Shown: piece after piece, positions 6,592-16,462 of the stretch
How positions within the stretch are numbered: position 1 is the first letter of the stretch
How the letters are laid out: every line of letters begins with the position of its first letter
NCBI GenBank assembly: GCA_021851405.1
Contig: JAJZDW010000028.1
Span: forward strand, 1-42,857
From: Pseudomonadota bacterium
Lineage (GTDB): Bacteria; Pseudomonadota; Gammaproteobacteria; Steroidobacterales; Steroidobacteraceae
DNA length: 42,857 bases
Direction: 5' to 3'
Notes under the pieces: model-generated
Seen by the model: the letters and a program-made list of their open reading frames with translations, nothing else
What the model was told of the DNA's origin: nothing
Database searches by the model: none
Translations under genes and position numbers: made by a program

Positions 6592-8970
6592 CTAGCGCTT
6601 CAGCGCGCGCGCCAACGCCTCGGCCATCACTCCATTGCCGCCGGGCTCGGCGGCCCGGGAGTTCTGGGCCCGCGGAGCGGGACGCGGATGACGTCGGTTT
6701 CGATCCGCTTCCGCACTCTGGCGAGGCGCCCCGCCCGTACGCTCGCGTGACGGCGCCTCATCGAGCCTCATGGTGAGTGCGACGCGCCGGCGCTGCAGGT
6801 CTACCTCGAGTACTTTGATCTTGACCACGTCACCCGCCTTGACGAGCTCGCGCGGGTCCTTCACGAATCGGTGCGACATCATGGAGATGTGCACCAGACC
6901 GTCCTGATGCACGCCGATGTCGACGAACGCGCCGAAGTTGGTGACGTTGGTCACCACGCCTTCGAGCAGCATCCCCGGCTGCAAATCCTTCAGATCCTCC
7001 ACGCCCTCGTGGAACACCGCGGTCTTGAACTCCGGGCGCGGGTCACGGCCGGGCTTCTCGAGCTCGCGCAGGATGTCACGCACCGTCGGCAGACCGAAGC
7101 GCTCATCGGTATACCGGTGGGCATCGAGCTGCTTCAGGGCACCGGCGTCGCCCATCACCTGAGCGAGCGGCTTGTCGAGATCCTCGAGGATGCGCTCGAC
7201 GAGCGGATAGGCCTCCGGGTGGACCGCGGAGCGGTCGAGCGGGTTCGCGCCGTCGTTGACGCGCAGGAATCCGGCAGCCTGCTCGAACGTCTTCGCGCCC
7301 AGGCGCGGCACGGCGAGCAGTGCGTCGCGACTGGCGAACGCCCCGTGCTCGTTGCGGTGGCGCACGATGGACTCGGCCAGCGCCGCCGACAGGCCCGAGA
7401 TGCGCGCCAGCAGCGCCGGGGAGGCGGTGTTCACGTCGACACCGACGGCGTTGACGCAGTCCTCGACCACCGCATCGAGCGAGCGGGCGAGCTTGCTCTG
7501 GTTGACGTCGTGCTGGTACTGACCAACGCCGATCGATTTCGGATCGATTTTCACCAACTCGGCGAGCGGATCCTGCAAGCGGCGCGCAATGGACACCGCG
7601 CCGCGCAGACTGACGTCGAGCTCGGGCAGCTCCCGCGAGGCCAGTTCGGATGCCGAGTACACCGAGGCGCCTGCCTCCGATACCACGATCTTGGTGAGCT
7701 TCAAGTCCGGGAAACGCTTGATCAGGTCGGCGGCCAGGCGGTCCGTCTCGCGGGACGCGGTGCCGTTGCCGATGCTGATCAGATCGACCGAGTGCTTGCG
7801 GCACAGCGCCGCGAGCACCTGCAGCGCGGTCTCCCAATCATTGCGCGGCACGTGCGGGTAAACCGTCGCGGTATCGAGCACCTTGCCCGTGCGATCCGCC
7901 ACCGCCACCTTCACGCCCGTGCGCAGTCCCGGATCGAGCCCCAGGGTCGCCCGCGGACCTGCCGGCGCGGCGAGCAGCAGATCGTGCAGGTTACGTGCAA
8001 AGACCGAAATCGCCTCGGTTTCAGCACTCTCGCGCAGCTCGGCGAACAGCTCGCCCTCGAGCTGCCAGGCGAGCTTCACCTGCCAGCACCAACGCACGGT
8101 CTGGGCGAGCCACGCATCGGCCGGGCGACCCTGATCGGCAATGGCGAAGCGTGCGGCAATCTTGCGCTCGCAGGCAGTCACTTCGGTGACGGCCGGCGCT
8201 GGCGCACCGTCGGTCTCGAGCTGCTCGGGCAGCTTCAGGACGATCTGCAGCACCTGCTCCTTGCGGCCGCGAAACAGCGCGAGCGCCCGATGCGACGGAA
8301 TCGACTTCAGCGGCTCGCGATAGTCGAAGTAGTCGCGGAACTTCGCGCCGGCCTCTTCCTTGCCCGGCTCGATTTTCGCGACCACCCAGCCCGTCTCGCG
8401 CAGATGCTCGCGCAGCGCGCCGACCAGCGCCGCATCCTCCGCGAATCGCTCCATCAACACCTGGCGGGCGCCTTCGAGCGCCGCCTTGGCGTCCGGGACG
8501 CCCGGGTTCTCGCCCTGCTCGGTGCTGAACGGCTCGCGCAGATACTGTGCGGCTTCGTGCTCCGGATCGAGCCGCGGATCCGCGAGCAGCGCCGCAGCGA
8601 GCCCATCGAGGCCCGCCTCGCGCGCGATCTGCGCCTTGGTGCGCCGTTTGGGCTTGTAGGGCAGATACAAATCCTCGAGGCGCTGCTTGGTCTCGGCGGC
8701 CTCGAGGCTCGCGCGCAGCTCCGGCGTCAGCTTCCCCTGCTCCTCGATGCTCTTCAGCACCACCGCGCGCCGCTCCTCGAGTTCGCGCAGATAGACCAGG
8801 CGCTCCTGCAGCGTGCGCAGCTGGGCATCATCGAGGCCGCCGGTGGCCTCCTTGCGGTAGCGGGCGACGAACGGGACGGTGGCGCCGCCGTCGAGCAGCG
8901 CTACGGCCGCGAGGACCTGCGGCGGACGGACCGCGAGCTCCGCGGCGATACGGGATTCGATGGACAGCAT
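6592..8970 (-). CDS. tex: Tex family transcription accessory / S1 RNA-binding protein
   Basis: This 792-aa cytoplasmic nucleic-acid-binding protein is related to eukaryotic Spt6. Its domain order is standard. The N-terminal helical Tex domain begins '[14 protein letters not shown]' with '[16 protein letters not shown]'. A YqgF/RuvX-like nuclease fold follows ('[15 protein letters not shown]'), then helix-hairpin-helix motifs ('[17 protein letters not shown]'). A C-terminal S1 domain ('[19 protein letters not shown]') is followed by a short basic tail. Length is normal for the family. ATG 8970 is chosen because the family starts with this short leader; the open frame upstream to 9054 is not conserved-looking and no clear Shine-Dalgarno is visible. 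It stands alone as a single gene. Confidence 0.93.
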   Translation of the reverse strand: MLSIESRIAAELAVRPPQVLAAVALLDGGATVPFVARYRKEATGGLDDAQLRTLQERLVYLRELEERRAVVLKSIEEQGKLTPELRASLEAAETKQRLEDLYLPYKPKRRTKAQIAREAGLDGLAAALLADPRLDPEHEAAQYLREPFSTEQGENPGVPDAKAALEGARQVLMERFAEDAALVGALREHLRETGWVVAKIEPGKEEAGAKFRDYFDYREPLKSIPSHRALALFRGRKEQVLQIVLKLPEQLETDGAPAPAVTEVTACERKIAARFAIADQGRPADAWLAQTVRWCWQVKLAWQLEGELFAELRESAETEAISVFARNLHDLLLAAPAGPRATLGLDPGLRTGVKVAVADRTGKVLDTATVYPHVPRNDWETALQVLAALCRKHSVDLISIGNGTASRETDRLAADLIKRFPDLKLTKIVVSEAGASVYSASELASRELPELDVSLRGAVSIARRLQDPLAELVKIDPKSIGVGQYQHDVNQSKLARSLDAVVEDCVNAVGVDVNTASPALLARISGLSAALAESIVRHRNEHGAFASRDALLAVPRLGAKTFEQAAGFLRVNDGANPLDRSAVHPEAYPLVERILEDLDKPLAQVMGDAGALKQLDAHRYTDERFGLPTVRDILRELEKPGRDPRPEFKTAVFHEGVEDLKDLQPGMLLEGVVTNVTNFGAFVDIGVHQDGLVHISMMSHRFVKDPRELVKAGDVVKIKVLEVDLQRRRVALTMRLDEAPSRERTGGAPRQSAEADRNRRHPRPAPRAQNSRAAEPGGNGVMAEALARALKR

Positions 8971-9270
8971 CAGCGGTGGGGAGGAATCGGCCGAAGGAGG
9001 CCGCACTATGCGCAATCGGCCGCCCCACAACAAGTCTTGCGCCGGCGGCCGCAAATGTCCTAGTCAGACCGGCGCGCACAGGCCCACGCAGGCAGCGGGG
9101 ACTGGGATTTGTACGTATGCGGACCGCCCCCATCTGTGACAAATCGCAAAAAATCTTCAGTGAATGAACGAGTTAGGCCGCCACGCGGACGCCGCGGCAG
9201 CGCCACGCTGCCTGCGCACAGCTGCGACGCGAGTCACGTCGCACCGGCAGGCCGTCGTTAGGATGCGCGC

Positions 9271-11433
9271 ATGAAATCGGTTGCCATGCACCCCACGTTC
9301 GACGGCTGGCTGGTCGCGCTGTCGATCGCGATCGCCGTTTTCGTCTCGTATACCGCGTTTCGACTCGCCGCGCGCGTGGCGGATGAGGGGCGGCCGCTGC
9401 GCCGATTCTGGACGTTCGGCGGCGCCATCGTGCTCGGCATCGGCATCTGGTCGATGCACTTCATCGGCATGCTCGCCATCGCGATGCCGATTCAGCTGCA
9501 CTACAGCGTCGCCGTGACGCTGCTGTCGCTGCTGGTGGCCATCCTGACCTCCTGGGGCGCGATCCGCATCACGGCCACCGGGCAGCTGAATCCCCGCCGG
9601 CTCAGCTTCGGCGCTCTGGTGATGGGCGGTGGCATCGGCGCGATGCACTACCTCGGCATGGCCGCCATCGACATCACCCCGGCGATTCACTACCGGCCCG
9701 TGCTCGTCGTCGCGTCGATCGTCTTCGGTGTTCTTGCCTCGGGTCTCGCGCTGCGCCTGACATTCCCGCTGCGGCGGGAGCAGAGCGCACATCCACTGGC
9801 GCGCCTCGGCGGGGCCGTGTTGATGGGTCTGGGCATCAGCGGTACACATTACCTCGGCATGGCCGCCGCCCACTTCGCCCCCGGTGCCATCAGCCACGGT
9901 GGACTGGTCCTCAATAGCTTCTGGTGCGCCGCCACGATCGCGCTGGCCGCCGGCAGCGTCCTCGCCTGCACGCTGATCAGCGACCTGTACACCACGGAGC
10001 TGGCGTCGCGGGCTCGGGCGCACGCGGGTCGGCTGCGCCAGATCAATGCGCAACTGCGCCACCAGGCACTGCACGATGCGCTGACCGGGCTGCCGAACCG
10101 CACCGCCTTCCTCGAGCGCCTCGGCGCGGCCTTGACGGATGCGCGCGCCGGCTTCGGGCCGTTCGCCGTTCTCGCCCTCGACCTCGACCGCTTCAAACTG
10201 ATCAACGATTCGCTCGGCCACAGCGTCGGCGACGAACTGCTGCGCGAGGTGGCCCGCCGGCTGCGCGCTGCGGTTCGCTCGGATGACACGGTCGCCCGTA
10301 TGAGCGGGGATGAATTTCTGGTCCTCGCCCGCCACGTTCGCAGCCCCGCCGAGGCCGGCCAGGTCGCCGAGAGCATCATCGCGGCGCTCAGCAAGCCGCT
10401 GCGCCTCGAGACGCTCGAAGTCCTGGTCTCCACCAGCATCGGCATCAGTCTGCACCCCGGCGACGCCGATGCGCAGGAGACGTTGCTGGCGCATGCGGAC
10501 GAGGCGATGTACAGCGCGAAACGGCGAGGCGGGCGGACCTGGCAGTGCTTCGCCGCGGACATGAACGGTTTCACGCAGGAGCGTCTGCGCCTGGAGAGCG
10601 ACCTGCACCGTGCGCTCGAGCGCGGCCAGTTCGAGCTGCACTACCAGCCGCGCGTCGACGTCGCCAGCGGGCGCGTGAGCAGCGTCGAGGCGCTGCTGCG
10701 CTGGCGGCACCCGGAACGCGGTTACATCCCGCCCCTCACCTTCATTCCGATCGCCGAGGAAACCGGCCTCATTCTGCCCATCGGCGCCTGGGTCCTGCAG
10801 GAGGCCTGCCGGCAGGCTCGCCGGTGGCAGAACGACGGGCTGACGGTGTGCGTGGCGGTGAATCTCTCGGCGCTGCAGTTTCGAGAGAGCGGTCTGCAGC
10901 AAACCATCGCCGCAGCGCTCGATGCACACCACCTGGCGCCGAGGCTGCTCGAGCTGGAAATCACCGAGAGCGCGGTCATGACCGACGCGCAGTCCTCCGT
11001 GGCGATCCTCGAGCAGCTGAGCCACATGGGGGTGCTGGTGTCGGTGGATGACTTCGGCACCGGCTACTCGAACATGAGTTATTTGCGCCGCTTCCCGATC
11101 GACCGGCTCAAGATCGATGCCAGCTTCGTGCGCGAGATGAACGACGACCCGCAAACCGGACTGATTGTGCACGCCATCATCTCCCTCTCGCACAGCCTGC
11201 ACATGAAGGTCATTGCCGAAGGGGTCGAGACACCGCTGCAGCTGGCCCGTCTCGCCGCGCTCGGCTGCGATCAATATCAAGGCTATCTGTTCGCCCGGCC
11301 GGCGAGTGCTGCCGAGATCGAGCCGAAGCTTCGTGCCCACGCCGCCCTCAGCGCCGTCGACTGCACCGCCACCAGCGCCCGACTGCGCCGCCCGGCCTGG
11401 GGCGGGCTGCTGCTCGCCTCGAACGACGACTGA
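9271..11433 (+). CDS. MHYT-GGDEF-EAL membrane c-di-GMP enzyme
   Basis: This is a 720-aa protein. The first 245 residues form a seven-helix MHYT sensor, thought to bind copper and sense O2, CO or NO. The three repeats are 'MHFIGM' (62), 'MHYLGM' (125) and 'THYLGM' (192). A diguanylate cyclase domain follows with SGDEF at 345-349 instead of GGDEF and an inhibitory I-site RSDD at 336-339. An EAL domain then carries E473, 'ITESAV', 'DDFGTGYSN', 'KIDASFV', 'AEGVET' and 'QGYLFARP', so the phosphodiesterase site is complete. The SGDEF variant may still cyclise GTP or may act as a GTP-binding allosteric domain. An AGGA 9 nt before the ATG supports the start. It is co-directional with the next cyclase gene but 193 bp away. 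Confidence 0.93.
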   Translation: MKSVAMHPTFDGWLVALSIAIAVFVSYTAFRLAARVADEGRPLRRFWTFGGAIVLGIGIWSMHFIGMLAIAMPIQLHYSVAVTLLSLLVAILTSWGAIRITATGQLNPRRLSFGALVMGGGIGAMHYLGMAAIDITPAIHYRPVLVVASIVFGVLASGLALRLTFPLRREQSAHPLARLGGAVLMGLGISGTHYLGMAAAHFAPGAISHGGLVLNSFWCAATIALAAGSVLACTLISDLYTTELASRARAHAGRLRQINAQLRHQALHDALTGLPNRTAFLERLGAALTDARAGFGPFAVLALDLDRFKLINDSLGHSVGDELLREVARRLRAAVRSDDTVARMSGDEFLVLARHVRSPAEAGQVAESIIAALSKPLRLETLEVLVSTSIGISLHPGDADAQETLLAHADEAMYSAKRRGGRTWQCFAADMNGFTQERLRLESDLHRALERGQFELHYQPRVDVASGRVSSVEALLRWRHPERGYIPPLTFIPIAEETGLILPIGAWVLQEACRQARRWQNDGLTVCVAVNLSALQFRESGLQQTIAAALDAHHLAPRLLELEITESAVMTDAQSSVAILEQLSHMGVLVSVDDFGTGYSNMSYLRRFPIDRLKIDASFVREMNDDPQTGLIVHAIISLSHSLHMKVIAEGVETPLQLARLAALGCDQYQGYLFARPASAAEIEPKLRAHAALSAVDCTATSARLRRPAWGGLLLASNDD

Positions 11434-11626
11434 CCGTAGTCCGAAAGGGGTGGCTCGCCACCGCGGTCGAACCCGACGGGCGGGCGGGTGGTCTAACCGC
11501 TGGGCACCGGTCACTGCTCCAGTCGTCGGTCTGCGGCAACACTGTCGTGCATGCCGGTGCCTTTGCTGGCATCCTGCGAGTGTCTGGCACGAGGATTCCT
11601 CCCATGCGCGAATCGGCCACGGTGAG

Positions 11627-12721
11627 ATGAAGAGCGCGGCGGTTCCGGACAACGAGGTCGAGCGTCTCAAGTCGCTGCGATTCCTGGAAATTCTCGACTC
11701 CGTCCCCGAGCAGGCGTTCGACGATCTGACGCTGCTCGCGGCGACTCTGTGCGATGCGCCGCTGTCGTTCATCAGCCTGATCGACGCCGACCGGCAGTGG
11801 TTCAAGTCGCACTTCGGTACGGTGCTCGAGCAGACGGCGCGCGGGCTGGCGTTCTGTGCGCATGCCATTCTCGTCCCTGACCAGATCATGGAAGTGCCGG
11901 ACACGGCCGCGGATGAACGCTTTGCCGACAACCCCCTCGTGCTCGAGGGGCCGCGGATCCGCTTCTATGCCGGCGCCCCGCTCGTCACCGACGAGGGCCA
12001 TGCGCTCGGCACACTGTGCGTTCTGGATCAGCGACCGCGGCAGCTCGAGCCGCGCCAGCGCGCGGCTCTGCAGGCCCTCGCCCGCCAGACCGCCGTCCAG
12101 CTGAAGCTGCGCTCGATGCACCGGGCGCTGCAGGAGGCACTGGAGTCCGCCCGGACCTATCAGCACGAGCTCGAGGAGCACCAGAGCCGGCTGCGCCACC
12201 TGAACATGCAATTGCACACCCAGGCCATCACCGATCCGCTCACCGGCCTCTACAACCGTCTCGCCCTCTCCCAGCAGCTGAACCAGGCGGTCGCCCGCAG
12301 CCAGCGCACACAGGAAGGGTTGTCACTGCTGCTCATCGATGCCGATCACTTCAAATCGTTCAACGACAATTTCGGGCACCAGGTGGGTGATGATGCACTG
12401 CGCCAGCTGGCGCAGATCATCCGGGCTGCGGTCCGGGAGTCGGACATCGTCGCGCGCTATGGCGGGGAGGAGTTCGTGGTCATCCTGCCCGCGACGGACG
12501 GTGAGGGCGCGCATGCACTTGCGGAGCGTGTGCGCGCAGAGGTTCAAGCCGCCCGCTGGGGCCGTCGCGACCTGACGATCAGCATCGGCATCGCCACCCG
12601 CTCGGCATCGCATCCGCGCTGCACGGCGGAACTGCTCATCCAGGACGCCGACTTCGCCCTGTATCGCGCCAAGGACGCCGGCCGCAACCGGGTCATCGCG
12701 GCGGAACCGGCGGCGCGCTGA
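11627..12721 (+). CDS. GAF-GGDEF diguanylate cyclase
   Basis: This 364-aa cytoplasmic protein has a GAF domain (about 20-160), with the 'RFYAGAPL...GHALGTLCVLD' pattern of GAF sensors. A coiled coil (about 160-200) and a GGDEF domain follow. The active site is canonical GGEEF at 279-283, and the inhibitory site RESD at 270-273 is exactly five residues before it. It should therefore make c-di-GMP and be product-inhibited. The ATG at 11627 is chosen because family similarity begins there ('NEVERLKSLRFLEILDS'); the open frame runs far upstream through the end of the preceding gene without similarity. It makes three c-di-GMP turnover proteins within 12.4 kb. Confidence 0.92.
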   Translation: MKSAAVPDNEVERLKSLRFLEILDSVPEQAFDDLTLLAATLCDAPLSFISLIDADRQWFKSHFGTVLEQTARGLAFCAHAILVPDQIMEVPDTAADERFADNPLVLEGPRIRFYAGAPLVTDEGHALGTLCVLDQRPRQLEPRQRAALQALARQTAVQLKLRSMHRALQEALESARTYQHELEEHQSRLRHLNMQLHTQAITDPLTGLYNRLALSQQLNQAVARSQRTQEGLSLLLIDADHFKSFNDNFGHQVGDDALRQLAQIIRAAVRESDIVARYGGEEFVVILPATDGEGAHALAERVRAEVQAARWGRRDLTISIGIATRSASHPRCTAELLIQDADFALYRAKDAGRNRVIAAEPAAR

Positions 12722-12812
12722 GCCCCCCGAGGGCCGCCCACAGCGCAAACGCGGCGCCGGAACGGCCCTGCTGTGCGCCGCTCGCACCCGGGCACTGCGG
12801 CGTGCGCACCCC

Positions 12813-12837
12813 AAAAAAACGGCCCCTTTCGGGGCTG
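12813..12837 (-). terminator. Rho-independent terminator of the TonB-receptor pseudogene
   Basis: Read on the minus strand, a stem of GCCCC/GGGGC with a GAAA tetraloop is followed by CG and seven T residues. This is a textbook intrinsic terminator about 75 nt past the receptor stop codon. It serves the leftward receptor transcript; on the plus strand the T-run is absent. Confidence 0.8.
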
Positions 12838-12845
12838 TATTCAGG

Positions 12846-12880
12846 GGTTGCGGCGCAACCGCCTCGGTCGCGCCGCAACC
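12846..12880. repeat. Perfect 11-bp inverted repeat in the convergent intergenic region
   Basis: GGTTGCGGCGC (12846-12856) and GCGCCGCAACC (12870-12880) form a perfect stem with a 13-nt loop. It lies between the ends of the diguanylate cyclase and receptor genes, close to the intrinsic terminator. It may help stop the rightward transcript, but there is no T-run. Confidence 0.5.
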
Positions 12881-12909
12881 GCTTCGAGGTCATGCCCCGA
12901 GTATTTTTG

Positions 12910-15450
12910 TCAGTCGCTATAGGTCGCACCCAACGTGAAGGAGCGCCCCATGTTGACGGGGATCGAAATCCGCCTCTTTCTGGTGATCGACGCGTTTTCG
13001 CGATTTTCTGGCATAGCACTTGCTTGTTCCGCGGACCTGTCTCTTGCACTCGCCAAACAACTTCTTGATTCCACTGTCGCTGGGTCTAGCTGCGGTCGTG
13101 GGCCCACAGGGCCGACCTCACGGCCGGCTCCTGGCGCTCCTTCAGGAACCCGCCTCTCACCCCCAGAATTACGCGGTTCCTCATCCCCGCCAACACCCCA
13201 CGGCGCCACCCTGGTCGTAGGCCGGGTCGTACGGGTAGAAGTACGTTCCGCCGCCGTAGGTCTGCATGTCGACCGGCGGGACCTTGTTGAACAGGTTGGT
13301 CACCGCCGCATGCACGTGCAGGTGCGAGCTGATCTGGTAGGCCCCGTCGATATCCGTCTGCAGGTAGTACCCGACCGAGCAGAACTGCGAGTTCAGCGGG
13401 GTCACCCCGTTCAGGAAGCGGGCGTCGGATCCGATCGCGGTATTGCAGGTCGGGATGCCCGACGACGGGTCGGTGAGGTCGAAGTGACCGACGAAGTTCA
13501 CGCTCGGGGAGATGGTGAGCGCGCCGCGCTGCCGACTCCACTGCAGGCTCGACCGATCCTTCGGACTGCCGGCGTCACCTGAGACACCCGACGGGCCGTG
13601 CGTATCGGCCAGCTCGTAGGTCTGACCATTGGCGGTCCGCTGATAGGTCAGCAGGTGCGCCCAGGTCGCATCCATCGTGAAGCGGCCGTAGTAGCCCGCG
13701 TCGTAGTGCGCACGGATATCAATGTCAAAGCCGGTGGTACGCGTAGCGCCCGCATTCACATACGGCTACGAGAGCGCCAGACTCGTTCCGACCGGTGTCA
13801 CCTGTTTGACCCGCTCACCGGAGGTGCAGCCTGCCGCATAAGTCGCCGGACAGTACGGTTGGATGATCGGAGCGCCGCGCAGGATACTGCTGTAGTTGCC
13901 CAGACCGCCAGCCTCGAACGCCGGGATGATGTCGTTGGTCGCCTTGATGTTGTAGTAATCACCCGTCAGGCTCACATCACGCAGCGGCTGCAGCACGAGG
14001 CCGGCCGTCCAGTTGGTCAACTTGACGTTCTGCAGATGGGGGTTCGCGGCTTGGAATCCGGTCATCTGGAGACTGCACTGCGTCGAGTAGTCGCCCGGTC
14101 CGGTGACGATGCTCGAGCTGCTGTGGGCATTCGGGTTCGGGCAGAGGGTCGGATCGGTGCAGGCGCCAGCGCCGAACAGCTCACCCGAGGAGCCGCCCTC
14201 GGCGGCCGACGGTGCACGGAAGTCCTTACCCCACGTGCCGCGAAGCGCGATCCAGTGCCACGGGTCGTATTTCACGCCAAACTCGGCGTGAACGCCGAGC
14301 CCACTCCCTGGTAGTGATCGAAGCGACCCGCCGCGTCCACCTCGAAGTGCTTGATCGGCTTGCCATCCAACTCCAGAAATGCCGCGGCATCCTTCTCGGT
14401 GCCAATCACGTAGATCGGACCGCCGCTTTCGGACTGTGCACCGGAGAGGGCGGCCGGCGGCGCATGTTCGTCCTGCACCTTCTTGTACCACTGCACGCCG
14501 ACGGACAGCTGCAGCGGCCCACCGGGCAGATCGAACCGCTTGTGCTACCCGTGGATATCGCTGAGGTCCAGCTCGCTCCAGGGCGTCGACTCTCTCGTCG
14601 GCGCAAACAGTTGCGCGGCACCGGAACTGCCGAAGACGTACCTGTTGTTCAGCGCCGAATAAGACGAGCAGGCTTCCGCACCAACTCGGGTCTCCGGCTC
14701 GAAACGCCCCCGTGGCCGTTGGGCACATCGAGTTCGGGTACATCGGGTTGGTGCTCGGCACCGTGATGATGTTCGGCGTCACCAGTGCCGAGGCCGGAAC
14801 CACGGCCAGGGGAGCTCCGGGCCCGAACACCAGGGTGCTGACTCCGGCGACGTTGCCGAGGCCGCCAGAATACCCAGTGGTCTCCTGCGAGGAACTCTCA
14901 AACCAGAACGCCTGGATGCCAAGGGTCCAGTGGTCGCTCAGCGGCCTGGCGAACTCACCGAGCAGGTCGACGCGGGTCGTCGATGGCTGCAGCGGGACAT
15001 TCGGATCGAAGGTCAGACATTTATTGAGCGCCTGCGGCTGCGCATCACAGCCCGGCAGGTAGTTGACGATGGCACCGTTCGCCGGATTGATGAAATGGCC
15101 CGTGTCTGACTGCGGATAGGCGAAGATCGGATCGAGCGCTGCCGCCTGTCCGACGTTGTTGGCACCTCCGAACGTTCCACCGAACGGCGTGTAATCAATG
15201 TTGCCCCAGAGTCCGTGCCGATGGCGCGCCAGGATCTGGTCCTGATGGCGGAAATCGCCCGAGACGTACCAGTTGTAGCCGTCTTCCGCGAGACTGCCGT
15301 GTCCGCCGATGAAGCCAATGTGCTCCATCGTGCCGTCGCCGCGCGCGGACGTACCGGACTCAGCGCTCACCTTGAAGCCCTGGTACTCCTTTGCGCAGGA
15401 TGCCGTTCACGGCGCCCGCGATGGCGTCCGAGCCGTACAACACGACTGCG
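12910..15450 (-). pseudogene. TonB-dependent outer-membrane receptor, multiply disrupted
   Basis: Pieces of one receptor can be read in different frames. They are plug end 'VVLYGSDAIAGAVN' (about 15449-15405), barrel stretches such as 'NWYVSGDFRHQDQ', 'QWYKKVQDEHAP', 'GVKYDPWHWIALRGTWGKDFRAP' and 'YYLQTDIDGAYQ', and the closing strand 'GRSFTLGATYSD' ending at 12910. Lesions seen: frameshifts near 15370, 14655 and 14295, in-frame TAG at 14545-14547 and 13766-13768, and a 245-bp insertion (12951-13195) that splits 'GGAVG' from 'RSFTLG'. The signal peptide and first half of the plug were not found. The family is the large-substrate (peptide/oligosaccharide) type with a 'DPAYDQGGAVG' C-terminus. 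It was probably once transcribed toward the intact terminator at 12813. Confidence 0.85.
12951..13195. mobile_element. 245-bp MITE-like insertion with 5-bp target duplication
   Basis: The element lies inside the receptor gene and is flanked on both sides by CCCCA (12946-12950 and 13196-13200). Its ends are inverted repeats starting TGTTGaCGGGGAT and TGTTGgCGGGGAT, with 25 of the first 33 positions matching. Removing the element plus one CCCCA copy restores the receptor reading 'GGAVGRSFTLG' exactly, so the boundaries are firm. It is too short for a transposase and no convincing open frame is present. TGT..ACA ends with a 5-bp duplication would suit a derivative of an IS21-like or similar element, but the parent is not identified here. 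Confidence 0.85.
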
Positions 15451-15715
15451 CTCCGGACGGGTCGCGCGACGCGACGCTGCGAATGCTTTCCCGGCGCGTT
15501 GCGGACGCTCCAGCGGTTCCGCCGTAGCGGAGCGACGCTCAAACACCATCCAATCGTTGAAGACAAACAAATGAAGACTGAAGCGCCCGCATGCCTTCTA
15601 TCATGGTGCAGAGCGGCCCAAATCCTTCCCGGGCCTGGGCGGGCCGCGACGGAACGAAGGAGCGTTCAGGTACGGCTGCCGGCGGCGGCAGACCTCGTCT
15701 GCCTCACGGGTGAAC

Positions 15716-15988
15716 TCAATCGAGGCTGAACAGGCTCTCGAGGTCGTGGCGCGAGAAGGCGCGAAAGGCGATGAGCGTCTCGGTCCGGGTCACGCCGGAG
15801 AGGGTGCGGATGCGCTGCGCCACCAGGTCGGCCAGCATTTCGTTTTCCCGGACGCGAACGATGGCGACCAGATCGAAATGCCCCGCCACCGAGTAGACCT
15901 CGGACACCCCGTTCATCTCGCTCAGCGCCTGCGCCACCTCGACGGTGCGGGACGGTTCGACATTCATCAGTATGATCGCGGTGACCAT
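15716..15988 (-). CDS. Stand-alone Lrp/AsnC ligand-binding (RAM) domain protein
   Basis: This 90-aa protein is equivalent to the C-terminal effector and oligomerisation domain of Lrp/AsnC regulators. It has the alternating beta-alpha pattern 'TAIILMNVEPSRT', 'GVSEVYSVAGHFDLVAIV' and 'GVTRTETLIAF', and no DNA-binding HTH. Stand-alone RAM proteins form ring oligomers that bind amino acids or tune full-length Lrp proteins. The ATG at 15988 is where similarity begins; an AGGAGG lies about 24 nt upstream, too far to be its usual site, so the start is not beyond doubt. A mobile cassette is inserted 15 bp upstream of the predicted -35 box. Confidence 0.82.
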   Translation of the reverse strand: MVTAIILMNVEPSRTVEVAQALSEMNGVSEVYSVAGHFDLVAIVRVRENEMLADLVAQRIRTLSGVTRTETLIAFRAFSRHDLESLFSLD

Positions 15989-16080
15989 CGTGTGCCCGGA
16001 TGCCGAGATCCGCCTCCTGTGACGCTTGCCGCGCCGTGGGCTCGTTGACCCGTTGATGCTGGCGCGGCGTGCCGTGCTCG

Positions 16081-16110
16081 ATTGTAAGCGGCACCCGCCC
16101 CGCCCGACAA
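16081..16110 (-). promoter_or_regulatory. Predicted promoter of the RAM-domain gene
   Basis: On the minus strand TTGTCG (16105-16110) and TACAAT (16081-16086) are spaced by 18 bp, giving a start near 16074. The left target duplication of the mobile cassette begins only 8 bp from this -35. Any upstream activator site has therefore been separated by 1.2 kb. Confidence 0.5.
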
Positions 16111-16117
16111 CATTGCT

Positions 16118-16125
16118 GCGCCGAC
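16118..16125. repeat. Left target-site duplication of the cassette
   Basis: GCGCCGAC immediately precedes the left inverted repeat and is repeated exactly at 17303-17310 after the right one. An 8-bp duplication is the size expected for the IS1595 superfamily. Confidence 0.9.
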
Positions 16126-16148
16126 GGTAGTGTCTCAGTTTGAATTTC
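16126..16148 (+). repeat. Left terminal inverted repeat of the cassette
   Basis: This 23-bp repeat is identical to the complement of 17280-17302 except at the third base (T against C). Similarity stops abruptly inside, where the left side continues TGCGGTGGGCGG and the right does not. Confidence 0.9.
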
Positions 16149-16462
16149 TGCGGTGGGCGGAAAGCGGGCCAACCGCGCCTGTCTCTCGACGTCTGGCCGC
16201 GGCTCTCAGCTGTGTTCGGAAGGTCCGTTCCGCCTTGTGGCCAGCGATTCAATCGCCGAGGACGTGATCAGGTTGACGTACGTTCCTGCCTGACCACGCA
16301 ACTCGCCCGGCGGATTGCGCCGACACGTTCGGTCTGCTTTGGGGTCGAGTAGCGACAGTCCGGAGCGCCCGGTCAATAGGTCCAGAAGTGGCACGGCACG
16401 GACGCTCAATTGGCGGCGCATGCGGTTCCGATGACAAGGACACTTGACTCCGCCTCTAGGAG
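16149..16462. other. Non-coding left arm of the cassette
   Basis: About 310 bp between the left repeat and the palindromic control site holds no convincing gene. A GAAGGTCCG string at 16219-16227 recurs in the right arm (17208-17216), which hints at sub-terminal transposase-binding sequence. TTGACT at 16444-16449 could be a -35 box for the passenger operon, but no good -10 follows. Confidence 0.4.

Noticed and set aside
6871-9063. 730-aa open frame antisense to tex
   Set aside because: Low-complexity Arg/Leu/Gln composition and complete overlap with the tex gene, which has unmistakable domains.
9157-11931. 924-aa open frame antisense to the MHYT-GGDEF-EAL gene
   Set aside because: No recognisable domain, composition of a complementary-strand shadow, and it covers two genuine c-di-GMP genes.
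13037-13195. IS50/IS4-like end (CTGTCTCTTGCAC at 13037) and a possible transposase tail 'GVRGGFLKERQEPAVRSALW' in the MITE-like element
   Set aside because: Only nine bases match an IS50-type tip and the peptide similarity is faint. The element's true ends are set by the CCCCA duplications, so a nested IS4 remnant is not supported.
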